Made by a program: the position numbers and the translations under genes. Positions 8,104 to 15,679 of a DNA stretch of 46,759 bases are shown here, one piece after another. Location of the stretch: the NCBI GenBank assembly GCA_024695725.1, contig JAILHQ010000081.1, positions 1 through 46,759 on the forward strand. The letters are read 5' to 3'. The notes below the pieces were generated by a model. That model did not search any database and was not told the DNA's origin. It saw only the letters and a list, made by a program, of their open reading frames with translations. Within the stretch, counting starts at the first letter, position 1; every line of letters starts with the position of its first letter. The stretch is from Cyanobacteria bacterium RUI128 (GTDB lineage Bacteria > Cyanobacteriota > Vampirovibrionia > Gastranaerophilales > Gastranaerophilaceae).

Positions 8104-8541
8104 ATGCATATAATGTCAACCAACATGATGAACAATAACAACAGACAAAATTTCACTGCAGTAAGATTCCCTGAAAAAAAACAGATAATAGAAAAAATGG
8201 GGAAAGAATTAGGAAATCGTCTTCTGGAAAAGAAACCTGAAATTGAAGAAGTATCAAAAGAAATGAATACCGATTTTGAAGTAACTCTGGATACAATCGG
8301 GTATTTAAATGTATATGCAGGAAAAATGTTGAAGAAACCTTGGCAAACAACAAGTAACGACCTGCCAAAGTATATTGGCCCCGAAGGTACCGGTCACTGG
8401 ACCAGAACAGATTATAATTTAAAATTAGGGGAAGACGAGATTGTTCCTGACACTATAGTAAATAGATGTGTAAAATTGGCAGATGTCTATAATTATAAAA
8501 TGGCAAATGGTCTTTCACACGATTCCAGAGTAAATTTTTAA
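8104..8541 (+). CDS. Lineage-specific protein of unknown function with Asn-rich NFT N-terminus
   Basis: 145 residues, not recognised. The start at 8104 has AAGGAG eight bases upstream; ATG 8113 is possible but less well placed. The N-terminus (MSTNMMNNNNRQNFTAVRF) is Asn-rich and ends in NFTAVRF, matching the pattern seen at 2676, 3778 and 20526. The rest is charged and probably mostly helical to about residue 80, followed by a segment rich in Gly, Trp and Asp (YIGPEGTGHWTRTDYN). No signal peptide or membrane segment. The gene lies between two terminators with near-identical stems and forms its own transcription unit. Confidence 0.7.
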   Translation: MHIMSTNMMNNNNRQNFTAVRFPEKKQIIEKMGKELGNRLLEKKPEIEEVSKEMNTDFEVTLDTIGYLNVYAGKMLKKPWQTTSNDLPKYIGPEGTGHWTRTDYNLKLGEDEIVPDTIVNRCVKLADVYNYKMANGLSHDSRVNF

Positions 8542-8587
8542 ATTCACAAGCTCATTATGCCGTAAAAGGTGTTATTTAATATAAAAG

Positions 8588-8625
8588 AACAGGTTGTATC
8601 ATTTGATACAACCTGTTTTGTTATT
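8588..8625. terminator. Bidirectional terminator between convergent genes
   Basis: A perfect 14-bp stem (AACAGGTTGTATCA / TGATACAACCTGTT), two-base loop, followed by TTGTTATT on the plus strand. It separates the plus-strand gene ending at 8541 from the minus-strand gene ending at 8638. The stem duplicates that behind ppdK. Confidence 0.85.
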
Positions 8626-8637
8626 AGTATTCGGATT

Positions 8638-9111
8638 TTAACCTTCTATTATGCCTTTTGCACTTTTCTGAGTAGTTGTTACGATACCATCTCTTATAAC
8701 TGTTACTTCAGGGAATGCGATTTCATATTCTTTTTTCCCGTCAGGCAATTTTGTTATTTTGAAGTCGTAAGCCGGTTTTGAATTATCGACAAGTTTCTTT
8801 TCATCAGGTTTAACAATATATTCTTTTGTTTTGAAACTTGTTTCTTTTAATTTCCCTGCTTCTTGTTCATAGAGTCTTGTGGCAACAAATGATTTAAGAG
8901 TTTCGTCGCCTAATTCTGTTGATCGGAATATTGTCTTACAAACATTTCTGTCTTTGTCTAAAACTGTTTTAGTGGAACAAACCTCTTTATGCCCGTTATA
9001 AAGGACTTTTGGTGATGTTGTCTTTCTTCTGATAACAGTTCCGCTTGCTGATTCATATACTTTTTTACCATATTTAAGGTAATCATATGTGTTTTGAATT
9101 TGTTTAATCAT
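8638..9111 (-). CDS. Unknown protein, paralog of its neighbour at 9152
   Basis: 157 residues, function unknown. AGGAAAGGG precedes the start. The first 60 residues align with the next gene upstream: both begin MIK-x-I, followed by Y-x-KYGK-x-V, S-x-x-G-x-VIR-x-KT, and then TKTVL-x-KD-x-x-V. The protein is rich in beta-prone, charged segments (EYIVKPDEKKLVDNSKPAYDF), ending with a stretch (KKEYEIAFPEVTVIRDG) that suggests a small repeated beta-sheet fold. No signal peptide, Cys or membrane segment. It is the last gene of a three-gene minus-strand cluster with 9152 and 9530. Confidence 0.7.
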   Translation of the reverse strand: MIKQIQNTYDYLKYGKKVYESASGTVIRRKTTSPKVLYNGHKEVCSTKTVLDKDRNVCKTIFRSTELGDETLKSFVATRLYEQEAGKLKETSFKTKEYIVKPDEKKLVDNSKPAYDFKITKLPDGKKEYEIAFPEVTVIRDGIVTTTQKSAKGIIEG

Positions 9112-9151
9112 CTTATTTATTCCCTTTCCTGTATATATGTGTTTATTTTTA

Positions 9152-9511
9152 TTAGTTTATCGGTATTTGAAACTCACCGTTAGGCTTAGTAAAATCAGTT
9201 ATCTTTTTGCCTGTCGGGGTAATTTCATATTCTCTGCTTATTGATTTACCGACTATTTGCTGAGCATTGGCATCATAGTAATCAACATTAAAAAGTGAGA
9301 TACTTTCATCATTGTGTTTGTAAACCTGTCTGTTCAGGGTTTGTAAAACCTGATTATCTTTGTTTAAAACGGTTTTTGTTGTTTCAACATCCGGTGTAAA
9401 CATAAGCATTGAAAGATTTGTTTTTTTACGTATAACATTCCCATTAGGTGATCTGTGAACAACTTTGCCATACTTAAAATAATTACACACTCCGTCAATT
9501 GCCTTTATCAT
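9152..9511 (-). CDS. Unknown protein, tandem paralog of 8638
   Basis: 119 residues, function unknown. Its N-terminal half aligns with the gene at 8638 (MIK-x-I, FKYGK-x-V, S-x-NG-x-VIRKKT, TKTVLNKDNQV). It also shares the motif EYEITPTGKKITDFTKP with the EYIVKPDEKKLVDNSKP of the paralog, but lacks the last 35 residues. The ribosome binding site is weak (GAAAG). It follows the gene at 9530 by only 18 bases, so the three are probably cotranscribed. The pair looks like a tandem duplication that has diverged. Confidence 0.7.
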   Translation of the reverse strand: MIKAIDGVCNYFKYGKVVHRSPNGNVIRKKTNLSMLMFTPDVETTKTVLNKDNQVLQTLNRQVYKHNDESISLFNVDYYDANAQQIVGKSISREYEITPTGKKITDFTKPNGEFQIPIN

Positions 9512-9529
9512 ATAATTATACTTTCGTTA

Positions 9530-10030
9530 TTATTTATTCGGAAACATTTCCACAAAATCACCGTCAACATTGCGGAAGAATTTTACTCCGTCAGGTGTTT
9601 CTTCTCTTCTGAAAGAATTACCGCTAATCAGGTTTTGATAGTCGATTGTTTTTACATATCTTGTATTATCTTTATTTCTTTCAATATTTGTTGTTCTGAT
9701 TCTTTTTATGGTTCCGTCAATGTTTCCTCTGATTTCTTCTATAAATTCTCTGTGGTTGTTAGCCAGTGAAAATACAAACCCTTTTCTGTGTTCAGTCTGG
9801 TGCTGTTCTTTTGTTTGTAAATTGATGTCTATACTCAGAGTGTTTTCTTTATTTTCTTTTCCTATAATACTGATGTGATTTCGATCGTGTAATTTGATTT
9901 TTACATTGTTATACGAAGTATTATATTTGACATCTTCGTATAAAGTACGAACCTCTTTTGCAGCTTCTTCATTCAAAGTCGCTATTTTAACCCTGCTGGC
10001 AATATGATTAAATCTTCCTGCTATATTCAT
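9530..10030 (-). CDS. Unknown beta-rich protein, first gene of the three-gene cluster
   Basis: 166 residues from ATG 10030, which has AAGGG upstream; a longer version from 10111 lacks a good site. Not recognised. A helical N-terminal segment (RFNHIASRVKIATLNEEAAK) is followed by an extended, Asn/Lys/Thr-rich region of short strands. Its C-terminal part (RYVKTIDYQNL, then DGVKFFRNVDGDFVEMF) resembles the strand-turn-strand, KTxxxxD style of the two downstream paralogs but does not align clearly. No signal peptide. Its position and composition suggest that the three proteins act together. Confidence 0.65.
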   Translation of the reverse strand: MNIAGRFNHIASRVKIATLNEEAAKEVRTLYEDVKYNTSYNNVKIKLHDRNHISIIGKENKENTLSIDINLQTKEQHQTEHRKGFVFSLANNHREFIEEIRGNIDGTIKRIRTTNIERNKDNTRYVKTIDYQNLISGNSFRREETPDGVKFFRNVDGDFVEMFPNK

Positions 10031-10142
10031 CTTTTTTCCCTTAATATGTGTACACATTGCTTTAAAACCCGTAAGAAACTTTTTTGTTACTTTATTACAA
10101 ATAATTAACAATGGTGGGTATAAATGTGTGATTGAGCAAACA

Positions 10143-10174
10143 AAAAGAGCGGAGATATTTATCTCTGCTCTTTT
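10143..10174 (-). terminator. Rho-independent terminator of the aquaporin gene
   Basis: Read on the minus strand: a 15-bp stem (one G-U pair) with a two-base loop between AAAAGAGC-type arms, ending in CTCTTTTTG, 18 bases after the aquaporin stop. Confidence 0.85.
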
Positions 10175-10192
10175 GAAACTAATATTATTAAA

Positions 10193-10825
10193 TTAGTCAT
10201 TGTTAGTAATTTTATAAACCAAAGCAGCCAAAGCTCCGCCAACAAGGTTGGTCAGTGCAGTGATGCCGATGATTTTAGCAGATGCTGCAGACATTGTGAG
10301 TAAGCCTAAAGCAACTGCAGGGTTGAAGGCACCATAGCAGATTCCTGCTGATGCAAATGCACCTGCAAGAACTGTTCCGCCGATTGCAAAGCCGTAGTAT
10401 GAATTGCCTTCAGTATCTTTTGATGTTGCTGTGTGCAATACAACATAGCACAATGCAAAAGTGAACAATAATTCAAACAGAATAAGTGAACACAAATTAA
10501 AATCTTCGCATTCTACAGCAGGTACTGTTACCAGATTAAGAACAGCACATGCTGCAACAGCACCGCCTAAAAGTTGTGCAATCCAGTATGGTGCAATATC
10601 TTTCCAGTCTAAAGCGCCTCTTATTGCTGCTGCTAATGATACTGCAGGGTTATAATGCCCGCCAGATACATGACCGCCTGCATATACCATGACTGCCAAT
10701 ATCAAACCTATTGCTATTGCAGGAATCACTCCGTCGCCTGATGTAAATACCGTGCAGCCTACTGTTAATACAAGGAAAAATGTCCCGATAAATTCAACCA
10801 GACACTTTTTCAAAAGTTCTTTCAT
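10193..10825 (-). CDS. Aquaporin / MIP-family channel with atypical filter
   Basis: A six-helix channel for water or small neutral solutes in the inner membrane, 210 residues, somewhat short for the family. Both NPA boxes are present: N59-P60-A61 in GGHYNPAVSL and N168-P169-A170 in GAFNPAVALG. The second box normally continues NPAR, where the Arg forms the ar/R selectivity filter; here it is Val171. The pore should therefore be wider or less selective than in classical water channels, so transport of another solute is likely. Strong ribosome binding site (AAGGAGGG). Monocistronic, with its own terminator. Assignment to the MIP family is firm; the substrate is open. Confidence 0.92.
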   Translation of the reverse strand: MKELLKKCLVEFIGTFFLVLTVGCTVFTSGDGVIPAIAIGLILAVMVYAGGHVSGGHYNPAVSLAAAIRGALDWKDIAPYWIAQLLGGAVAACAVLNLVTVPAVECEDFNLCSLILFELLFTFALCYVVLHTATSKDTEGNSYYGFAIGGTVLAGAFASAGICYGAFNPAVALGLLTMSAASAKIIGITALTNLVGGALAALVYKITNND

Positions 10826-10957
10826 AAAAGCCCTCCTTTTAAAATATTAATTATAATAAACACTACCGCATTTATAATATCACACATAAAATTTTCGAAC
10901 AATAAACCGGCAGGTATTTTATTCTTGATAACGATATACAATATTACAGTAAATATC

Positions 10958-11054
10958 TGTCACTGCGAGAAAATCTTTGATTTTCGTGGCAGTCCCGTGA
11001 AATTATTTTAGAAAAATAACTGGATTGCTTCGGACAAAAGTCCTCGCAATGACA
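10958..11054. repeat. About 97-bp palindromic dispersed repeat (MITE-like)
   Basis: The ends TGTCACTGCGAG (10958-10969) and CTCGCAATGACA (11043-11054) are inverted repeats (11 of 12). Inside are further hairpins: GAAAATC-TTT-GATTTTC, TTATTTT-AG-AAAATAA and GGAC-AAAA-GTCC. On the minus strand the element reads TGTCATTGCGAGGAC...GAAGCAATCCAG, a form widely seen in dispersed intergenic repeats of several bacterial groups. It sits just behind rsmD, and may serve as its terminator. No second copy was found in the window. Confidence 0.75.
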
Positions 11055-11081
11055 TCTAATGTAAAATAAAGTATAATTGCC

Positions 11082-11615
11082 TTATTCTTTTATGTCTGCT
11101 CTGCAAAAGGTCAGATACTTATCCCCGTATTTTTTCTGTTTTATAATTTCATATCCCGTAAATTCAAGCTCTGTTACGTGTTCAAATATGACGATGGTAT
11201 CTTTAGATTTAATAAACGGGGTTTCAATAAATTTCTTGTAGGAATCGCTCATATAAGGCGGGTCAATGTATATAACATCAAACGTATCTTTTTGTTTTTC
11301 AATAAGTTTAAGACTGTCCCCGACAAGTAATTCAGGGGTTAAGCCCAGCTGTGAATAGTTTGATTTTATTATTTCCGAAACCTGTTTATTTTTTTCAAAG
11401 ACCACGACACGCTTAAAACCTCTCGAAATAGCTTCAAGCCCCATGACTCCAGAACCACCGAACATGTCGAGAAAAGATTTCCCTTCAAAACTTTCCATAA
11501 GCGAATACAGCGTGTTAAAAACGCTCATTCTTATTTTTGAAAGAGTCGGTCTGACAAGTTTTTCGTCAGGTGCTTTAATCTTTCTGCCGTTGTATGTTCC
11601 GCCCGTAATGTTCAC
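11082..11615 (-). CDS. rsmD: 16S rRNA (guanine(966)-N2)-methyltransferase RsmD
   Basis: Methylates G966 of 16S rRNA in the small ribosomal subunit using S-adenosylmethionine. 177 residues, normal length. The Rossmann-type SAM site is FLDMFGGSGVMGLEA (48-62), and the N6/N2-methylase motif DPPY lies at 118-121. The N-terminal RPTLSKIRMSVFNTL is characteristic of RsmD. The start codon is GTG, sharing one base with the stop of the upstream gene (TAGTG), so translation is probably coupled. It is the last gene of a minus-strand operon with icd and an unknown protein. The neighbour coaD, often next to rsmD elsewhere, is absent. Confidence 0.95.
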   Translation of the reverse strand: MNITGGTYNGRKIKAPDEKLVRPTLSKIRMSVFNTLYSLMESFEGKSFLDMFGGSGVMGLEAISRGFKRVVVFEKNKQVSEIIKSNYSQLGLTPELLVGDSLKLIEKQKDTFDVIYIDPPYMSDSYKKFIETPFIKSKDTIVIFEHVTELEFTGYEIIKQKKYGDKYLTFCRADIKE

Positions 11616-12190
11616 TATAATATCAACCCTCTTAAGTCCATAAGGGCATCAAATTCGCCTGTTGAAACAGCTTCGTTAATAGTCGCTTTAATCTTTTCCA
11701 GGTCCGCTTTTGAAGGTGTTTTTACTTCCTTTGGCAGTTTTAAATCGGTATTTTTTTCTACCTTAACAAACCCTTCGTTCATCCGGGCAAATTCTTTATA
11801 CACTTCAAGCATTGCCATGTCATCTTCCGAATATTTGTAGTCCTGACCTAAATAATATTTTGTATCTTTTGACAGGGTTCTCATAAAGCTCATCAAAAAC
11901 AGCAACTCAACCAGAGAAGAGTTTTCGTCATACTCTTTTCCCAGACAATGGTTTCCCGTAATTTTCCCTTCAGGAAGAGATTTTAGGTAAACCGCCCACA
12001 AAAGGCAACCCATATAAAAGGCCGTATTTTGTTTAAGCAACTTTATCATTCCGGGATAATACTGCTTAAAATAAAACTTTTTCTGACCTAAGTTTTTAAA
12101 TTTGTTTATATCAGCATACATATCTTCCAATGAAAATACCAAACTGACTAAGTGTCTTCCGTATCCCGGATCAAATAAATATTCTGCCAT
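11615..12190 (-). CDS. Unknown protein between icd and rsmD
   Basis: 191 residues, not recognised. Its start lies four bases after the isocitrate dehydrogenase stop and its stop overlaps the rsmD start by one base, so it is firmly part of that operon. The protein is mostly helical, rich in Lys, Leu and Tyr; it contains hydrophobic stretches (FYMGCLLWAVYL, LVELLFLMSFMRTL) that could be amphipathic rather than transmembrane, and a Lys-rich, Pro-containing linker (KLPKEVKTPSKADLEKIKA) before a short C-terminal helical region. No catalytic motif is evident. Tight coupling to rsmD hints at a housekeeping role, possibly ribosome-related. Confidence 0.75.
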   Translation of the reverse strand: MAEYLFDPGYGRHLVSLVFSLEDMYADINKFKNLGQKKFYFKQYYPGMIKLLKQNTAFYMGCLLWAVYLKSLPEGKITGNHCLGKEYDENSSLVELLFLMSFMRTLSKDTKYYLGQDYKYSEDDMAMLEVYKEFARMNEGFVKVEKNTDLKLPKEVKTPSKADLEKIKATINEAVSTGEFDALMDLRGLIL

Positions 12191-12194
12191 GCTT

Positions 12195-13190
12195 CTATCC
12201 TATATTATTAATAATTGCCTGTGTAAATTCGCTGCATTTTGCGCTTCCGCCTATATCGGCTGTTTTTATTCCCTCTTCAAGTGTTTTATAGAGCGCTTTT
12301 TCTATCTTTTCAGCATTGTCTGTCTGACCGATATGTTTCAGCATCTCAACACCCGACAAGAGTAGTGCCATAGGGTTTGCCTTGTCCTGACCTTTGATAT
12401 CAGGTGCGGAACCGTGAACTGCTTCAAATACGGCGCAATCTTTGCCGATATTTACGCTCTTTGCTACACCTAAGCCGCCGATTAAGCCTGCTGTTAAGTC
12501 TGATACAATGTCGCCGTATAAATTAGGCAGAACCAGAATATCAAACTGTGAAGGGTTTTGAACAAGCTGCATGCAACAGTTATCCACTAAGATTTCTCTG
12601 AATTTAATCTGCGGATATTCTTTAGCAACCTCTCTTGCACAATTCAGGAACAAGCCGTCAGATAGTTTGCAGATGTTTGCTTTTGTAACCACGCAAACTT
12701 CTTTTCTGTTGTATTTCAGAGCGTATTCAAAAGCATATTTAGCTATTCTTACTGATGCATCTCTTGTTATGATTTTTATGCTGTGAGCAGTGTTTTCATC
12801 TATTTGTTCTTCAATTCCCGCATACAAATCTTCAGTGTTTTCCCTCACAACAACAATATCGACATCTTCAAATCTTGTTTTTACGGTAGGTATGTTCTTA
12901 CAAGGTCTGATATTTGCATACAGGTCTAACTCTTTTCTCAGCTGAACGTTTACAGATCGGAACCCTTTTCCTATCGGGGTTGTAATAGGTGCTTTCAGGG
13001 CAACCTTATTCTTCTTAATGGAATCAATAACTCTCTGCGGAAGCGGAACACCATCTTCTTCAATAACGTCAAGCCCTGCCGTTTGAACATCCCATTCAAT
13101 ATCGGCACCTGATGCCTCAATAATTCTTACTACGGACTCTGATATTTCAGGCCCTATACCGTCACCTTTTATCAATGTTACTTTTGTCAT
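12195..13190 (-). CDS. icd: NAD-dependent isocitrate dehydrogenase
   Basis: Oxidative decarboxylation of isocitrate to 2-oxoglutarate in the cytoplasm; in a bacterium with an incomplete TCA cycle it supplies glutamate. 331 residues, the short form shared with isopropylmalate dehydrogenases. Isocitrate-type features: GKGFRSVNVQLRKE with S79, RENTEDLYAG (116-125), the catalytic Lys in VTKANICKLSDG (K170), and NLYGDIVSDL. The cofactor loop reads GSAPDIKGQDKANP with D264-I265, where NADP enzymes have Lys-Tyr, so NAD is predicted. Homoisocitrate or isopropylmalate activity is less likely given the RENTED motif. GAGGG precedes the start. First gene of an operon with 11615 and rsmD. Confidence 0.92.
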   Translation of the reverse strand: MTKVTLIKGDGIGPEISESVVRIIEASGADIEWDVQTAGLDVIEEDGVPLPQRVIDSIKKNKVALKAPITTPIGKGFRSVNVQLRKELDLYANIRPCKNIPTVKTRFEDVDIVVVRENTEDLYAGIEEQIDENTAHSIKIITRDASVRIAKYAFEYALKYNRKEVCVVTKANICKLSDGLFLNCAREVAKEYPQIKFREILVDNCCMQLVQNPSQFDILVLPNLYGDIVSDLTAGLIGGLGVAKSVNIGKDCAVFEAVHGSAPDIKGQDKANPMALLLSGVEMLKHIGQTDNAEKIEKALYKTLEEGIKTADIGGSAKCSEFTQAIINNIG

Positions 13191-13236
13191 ACACTACCCT
13201 CGCTTTTTTTAATTATACCACGAAGGATAGCTTGAA

Positions 13237-13437
13237 TTATACAGGTATCAGAAATGCGATGCAGAAAAGAATCGTAAAAAATACTGTGCCTAATACTGAA
13301 AAAGTTGTAAAAACTATGTGTGCGGCTGTCTTTTCGTAATGTTTAATACACATATAGATACCGTAAATATAAGACAAATAGGTCATAATACCCATAAAAA
13401 TTGTGAAATTTATCAGATAGATTAGTTTTATATACAT
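13237..13437 (-). CDS. Small two-helix membrane protein
   Basis: 66 residues with GAGAGG six bases before the start, so translation is likely. Two predicted transmembrane segments (about residues 3-31 and 40-64) are separated by a short charged loop (CIKHYEKTAAH). Both ends are probably on the same side of the membrane. No known family. It ends 46 bp before the icd start on the same strand and follows the 42-residue gene at 13557, from which a terminator separates it. Confidence 0.6.
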   Translation of the reverse strand: MYIKLIYLINFTIFMGIMTYLSYIYGIYMCIKHYEKTAAHIVFTTFSVLGTVFFTILFCIAFLIPV

Positions 13438-13500
13438 TTGTTACCTCTCGGATAAATTATATAAATTCTTAAGGAAACGTACATTATCCGTCCGGGCAAT

Positions 13501-13529
13501 AAAAAAGGCACCGTTCGTTGCCGATGCCT
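13501..13529 (-). terminator. Rho-independent terminator of the 42-residue gene
   Basis: On the minus strand AGGCATCG-(8-base loop)-CGGTGCCT followed by six Ts; one G-U pair in the stem. It lies 28 bp after the stop of the small gene at 13557. Confidence 0.8.
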
Positions 13530-13556
13530 GATTACAACTATCCTCTATGATACTAC

Positions 13557-13685
13557 TTATAACTGCAATTCAAATTTTGCAATGTAGTACATAATCTCAT
13601 TAAAGAAATCTTTTACGCCTTCCATGTAAATTCCAATTGTGTCTTTGAAACTCAATGTTCCAGGTAATAATAATTGTTCGAACAT
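13557..13685 (-). CDS. Small protein of 42 residues with its own terminator
   Basis: A short gene with an excellent ribosome binding site (AAAGGAG, six bases before the ATG) and a terminator 28 bp after its stop, which together make a real transcription unit likely. The product begins MFEQLLLPGTLSFKDTIGIY and continues MEGVKDFFNEIMYYIAKFEL before two last residues (QL). Large hydrophobic residues alternate with acidic and basic ones in a pattern of an amphipathic helix, so it may bind membranes or oligomerise. No Cys, no signal-peptide pattern, no known family. It could be a regulatory small protein, a toxin-like peptide or a secreted peptide; the sequence does not decide. Confidence 0.65.
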   Translation of the reverse strand: MFEQLLLPGTLSFKDTIGIYMEGVKDFFNEIMYYIAKFELQL

Positions 13686-13934
13686 GTTTTACTCCTTTTT
13701 ACACTACATATCCGATATGTTTAACGGCAATTTTTCGGGGAACTTTAGCGATAGTCGTAAATTGTTACATAAATTTATATAGTGTTATAAAGTCATGAAT
13801 ACAGGGAATTTAGATAGTAGAGTAATTTGCACCTTAAAATCCGACTATTACAAATCAAATAATTTATAACAATATTGCCCCGGGGGTAGTCCTCCATTTA
13901 GTTGATTTATCATCACAAAAACTATAAATATAAT
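13686..13934. other. Intergenic region between the small gene and the Ycf45-like gene
   Basis: About 250 bp upstream of both divergent genes. I see no gene. It is AT-rich except for a CCCCGGGGG palindrome near 13878, and contains scattered short inverted repeats (for example AGTCGTAAAT and a later CGACTATTAC). It presumably holds the promoter of the 42-residue gene, but no convincing -35/-10 pair was found for it. Confidence 0.4.
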
Positions 13935-13961
13935 GAAAACTCAAAAAAAATATGTTATAAT
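13934..13961 (+). promoter_or_regulatory. Extended -10 promoter of the Ycf45-like gene
   Basis: TG-T-TATAAT at 13953-13961 with a poor -35 (TGAAAA, 16-bp spacer). Expected start near 13968, giving a leader of about 17 bases. A GGAG at 13968-13971 is rather far from the ATG at 13985. Confidence 0.55.
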
Positions 13962-13984
13962 TCTGTTGGAGATATGGTAAATTA

Positions 13985-15592
13985 ATGAACAACCTACAAT
14001 TTCAGAACGACGTTAACCTACTGTTAGCGGTTATGCCTGACAAAGTCAAAAGTCAGATTACTCATTCAAGGATGGAGGATGTAATAGAGATAGTTTTGGA
14101 TATCGGCCGGCGGCCCGAGATAAGGCATTCGGACGGGAAGATAGACAAACTTGAAACGGGGGATATCACTCAGGAAGATATTGATGTCGTAGTGTCGCAA
14201 CTGCCTGAATTTACGACAGACAACCGTTCGGGAATCCCCGGAACCTTGCACAGAATTAGTGCAATAAGGAACAGGCAGGGCAAAATTGTTGGTTTGACGT
14301 GTAGAGTCGGTAGAGTAGTTACGGGGACTATTGCTTGTATAAAAGACTTTTGTCTTATGGGTAAAAGCATTTTGTTTTTAGGTCCTCCGGGGGTAGGTAA
14401 GACAACAAAACTTCGTGAAATATCGCGTTTAGTTGCCGATGAACTGGGCAAGCGTGTTGTTGTTGTCGATACCTCAAACGAAATCGCAGGTGACGGGGAT
14501 ATCCCTCACAAGGCAATTGGTTCTGCAAGAAGAATGCAGGTAAGACAGCCTGAATTCCAAAAAGATATTATGATTGAAGCTGTTGAAAACCACACCCCTG
14601 AAGTCATAGTTGTTGACGAAATCGGTACGGAAGCAGAAGCACAGGCCGCAAGAACAATTGCGGAACGTGGTGTTATGCTTATTGCAACGGCTCACGGTAA
14701 CACGCTTGAAAACCTTATCAAAAACCCTACTTTATCAGACTTAGTCGGCGGTATTCAGTCTGTTACCTTAGGTGATGACGAGGCAAAAAGAAGAGCATCT
14801 CAAAAGACGGTTCTTGAAAGAGAAAAACAACCGACTTTTGATATTGTTATAGAAATTATTGACAGAAACACTCTTGCAGTTTATAAAAATGCATCTGAAG
14901 CGGTTGACTATATCCTGAGAGGGTGGCCAATTAGACCAGAAATCAGGAAGGTTCAGGAAGATGCTCATATTGCAGACGATAAAAAGACCGTAACTGAAAG
15001 AATTTCACAGATAGAAACTCAGTTGCTTGAAAAGCCTGAAGACACTCTGAAATTCAGCTTCTCAAGAAAAGACTATGTCGAGAGTGTTAAACCGATAAAG
15101 AAGATATACCTGTATGCGGTATCAAGAACAATAGTTGAAAAAGCTATTGAAAGACTTGATTTGAACGCAGAACTTACCCGTAACATTGATGATGCGGATT
15201 TGGTAATTGCTCATAAAAACTTCGCAAAAGGCGGTGCAAAGATATTATCTACAGCAAATGAATACAGACTTCAGGTCTTCTTTGTAAAAACAAACTCAAT
15301 GGCACAAATACAAAAAGTTCTAAAGGATGCGCTCTGCGTAGAGGATGATGCGAACGAAAGTATTCACGGATACTATGATGAAGCTGAACGTGCGCTTGAT
15401 GAAGCAAAAGCCGCAATAGAAAAGATTCTTGCGGGAGCCAAAAACATTGAGCTAAACCCTCAAAATCAGCAAATCAGGAAACTTCAGCATGCGCTTGTAG
15501 AGCAGCACAACCTTGAAAGCCGTTCGGTTGGTGAAGGAAAAGACAGGCACCTGAGAATTGTCGGCGGAAACGATTTTAAAGTAAAAGAATAA
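13985..15592 (+). CDS. Ycf45-like AAA+ ATPase with C-terminal R3H domain
   Basis: 535 residues. It belongs to the R3H/AAA ATPase family known as Ycf45 in Cyanobacteria and plastids, related to the sporulation ATPase SpoIIIAA. The N-terminal region (1-120) contains GIPGTLHRISAIRNRQGKIVGLTCRVGR, typical of the family (shown here in part). Walker A is GPPGVGKTT at 133-141 and Walker B is VIVVDEIG, with D211 and E212; ATAHG follows as sensor. After a variable region, residues about 495-530 form an R3H-like nucleic-acid-binding domain (IRKLQHALVEQHNL, then SRSVGEGKDRHLRI). The biochemical role is not established. It is a good phylogenetic marker for the cyanobacterial line. Own promoter and terminator. 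Confidence 0.9.
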   Translation: MNNLQFQNDVNLLLAVMPDKVKSQITHSRMEDVIEIVLDIGRRPEIRHSDGKIDKLETGDITQEDIDVVVSQLPEFTTDNRSGIPGTLHRISAIRNRQGKIVGLTCRVGRVVTGTIACIKDFCLMGKSILFLGPPGVGKTTKLREISRLVADELGKRVVVVDTSNEIAGDGDIPHKAIGSARRMQVRQPEFQKDIMIEAVENHTPEVIVVDEIGTEAEAQAARTIAERGVMLIATAHGNTLENLIKNPTLSDLVGGIQSVTLGDDEAKRRASQKTVLEREKQPTFDIVIEIIDRNTLAVYKNASEAVDYILRGWPIRPEIRKVQEDAHIADDKKTVTERISQIETQLLEKPEDTLKFSFSRKDYVESVKPIKKIYLYAVSRTIVEKAIERLDLNAELTRNIDDADLVIAHKNFAKGGAKILSTANEYRLQVFFVKTNSMAQIQKVLKDALCVEDDANESIHGYYDEAERALDEAKAAIEKILAGAKNIELNPQNQQIRKLQHALVEQHNLESRSVGEGKDRHLRIVGGNDFKVKE

Positions 15593-15596
15593 TAAC

Positions 15597-15629
15597 AAAG
15601 AGGATGTTCTGTTTAAGAACATCCTCTTT
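15597..15629 (+). terminator. Hairpin terminator after the Ycf45-like gene
   Basis: A perfect 14-bp stem (AAAGAGGATGTTCT / AGAACATCCTCTTT) with a five-base loop, starting at the end of the gene. The T-run is short (CTTTA), so termination may be partial. Confidence 0.7.
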
Positions 15630-15679
15630 ACTTAATGTGTAAAGTATATTATACTTATCGCTATGAGTGAGGTATGTGT

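Noticed and set aside
13237..13437. Toxin-antitoxin pair formed by the 66-residue and 42-residue small proteins
   Set aside because: A terminator lies between them, no antitoxin-like DNA-binding domain is seen, and neither resembles a known toxin.
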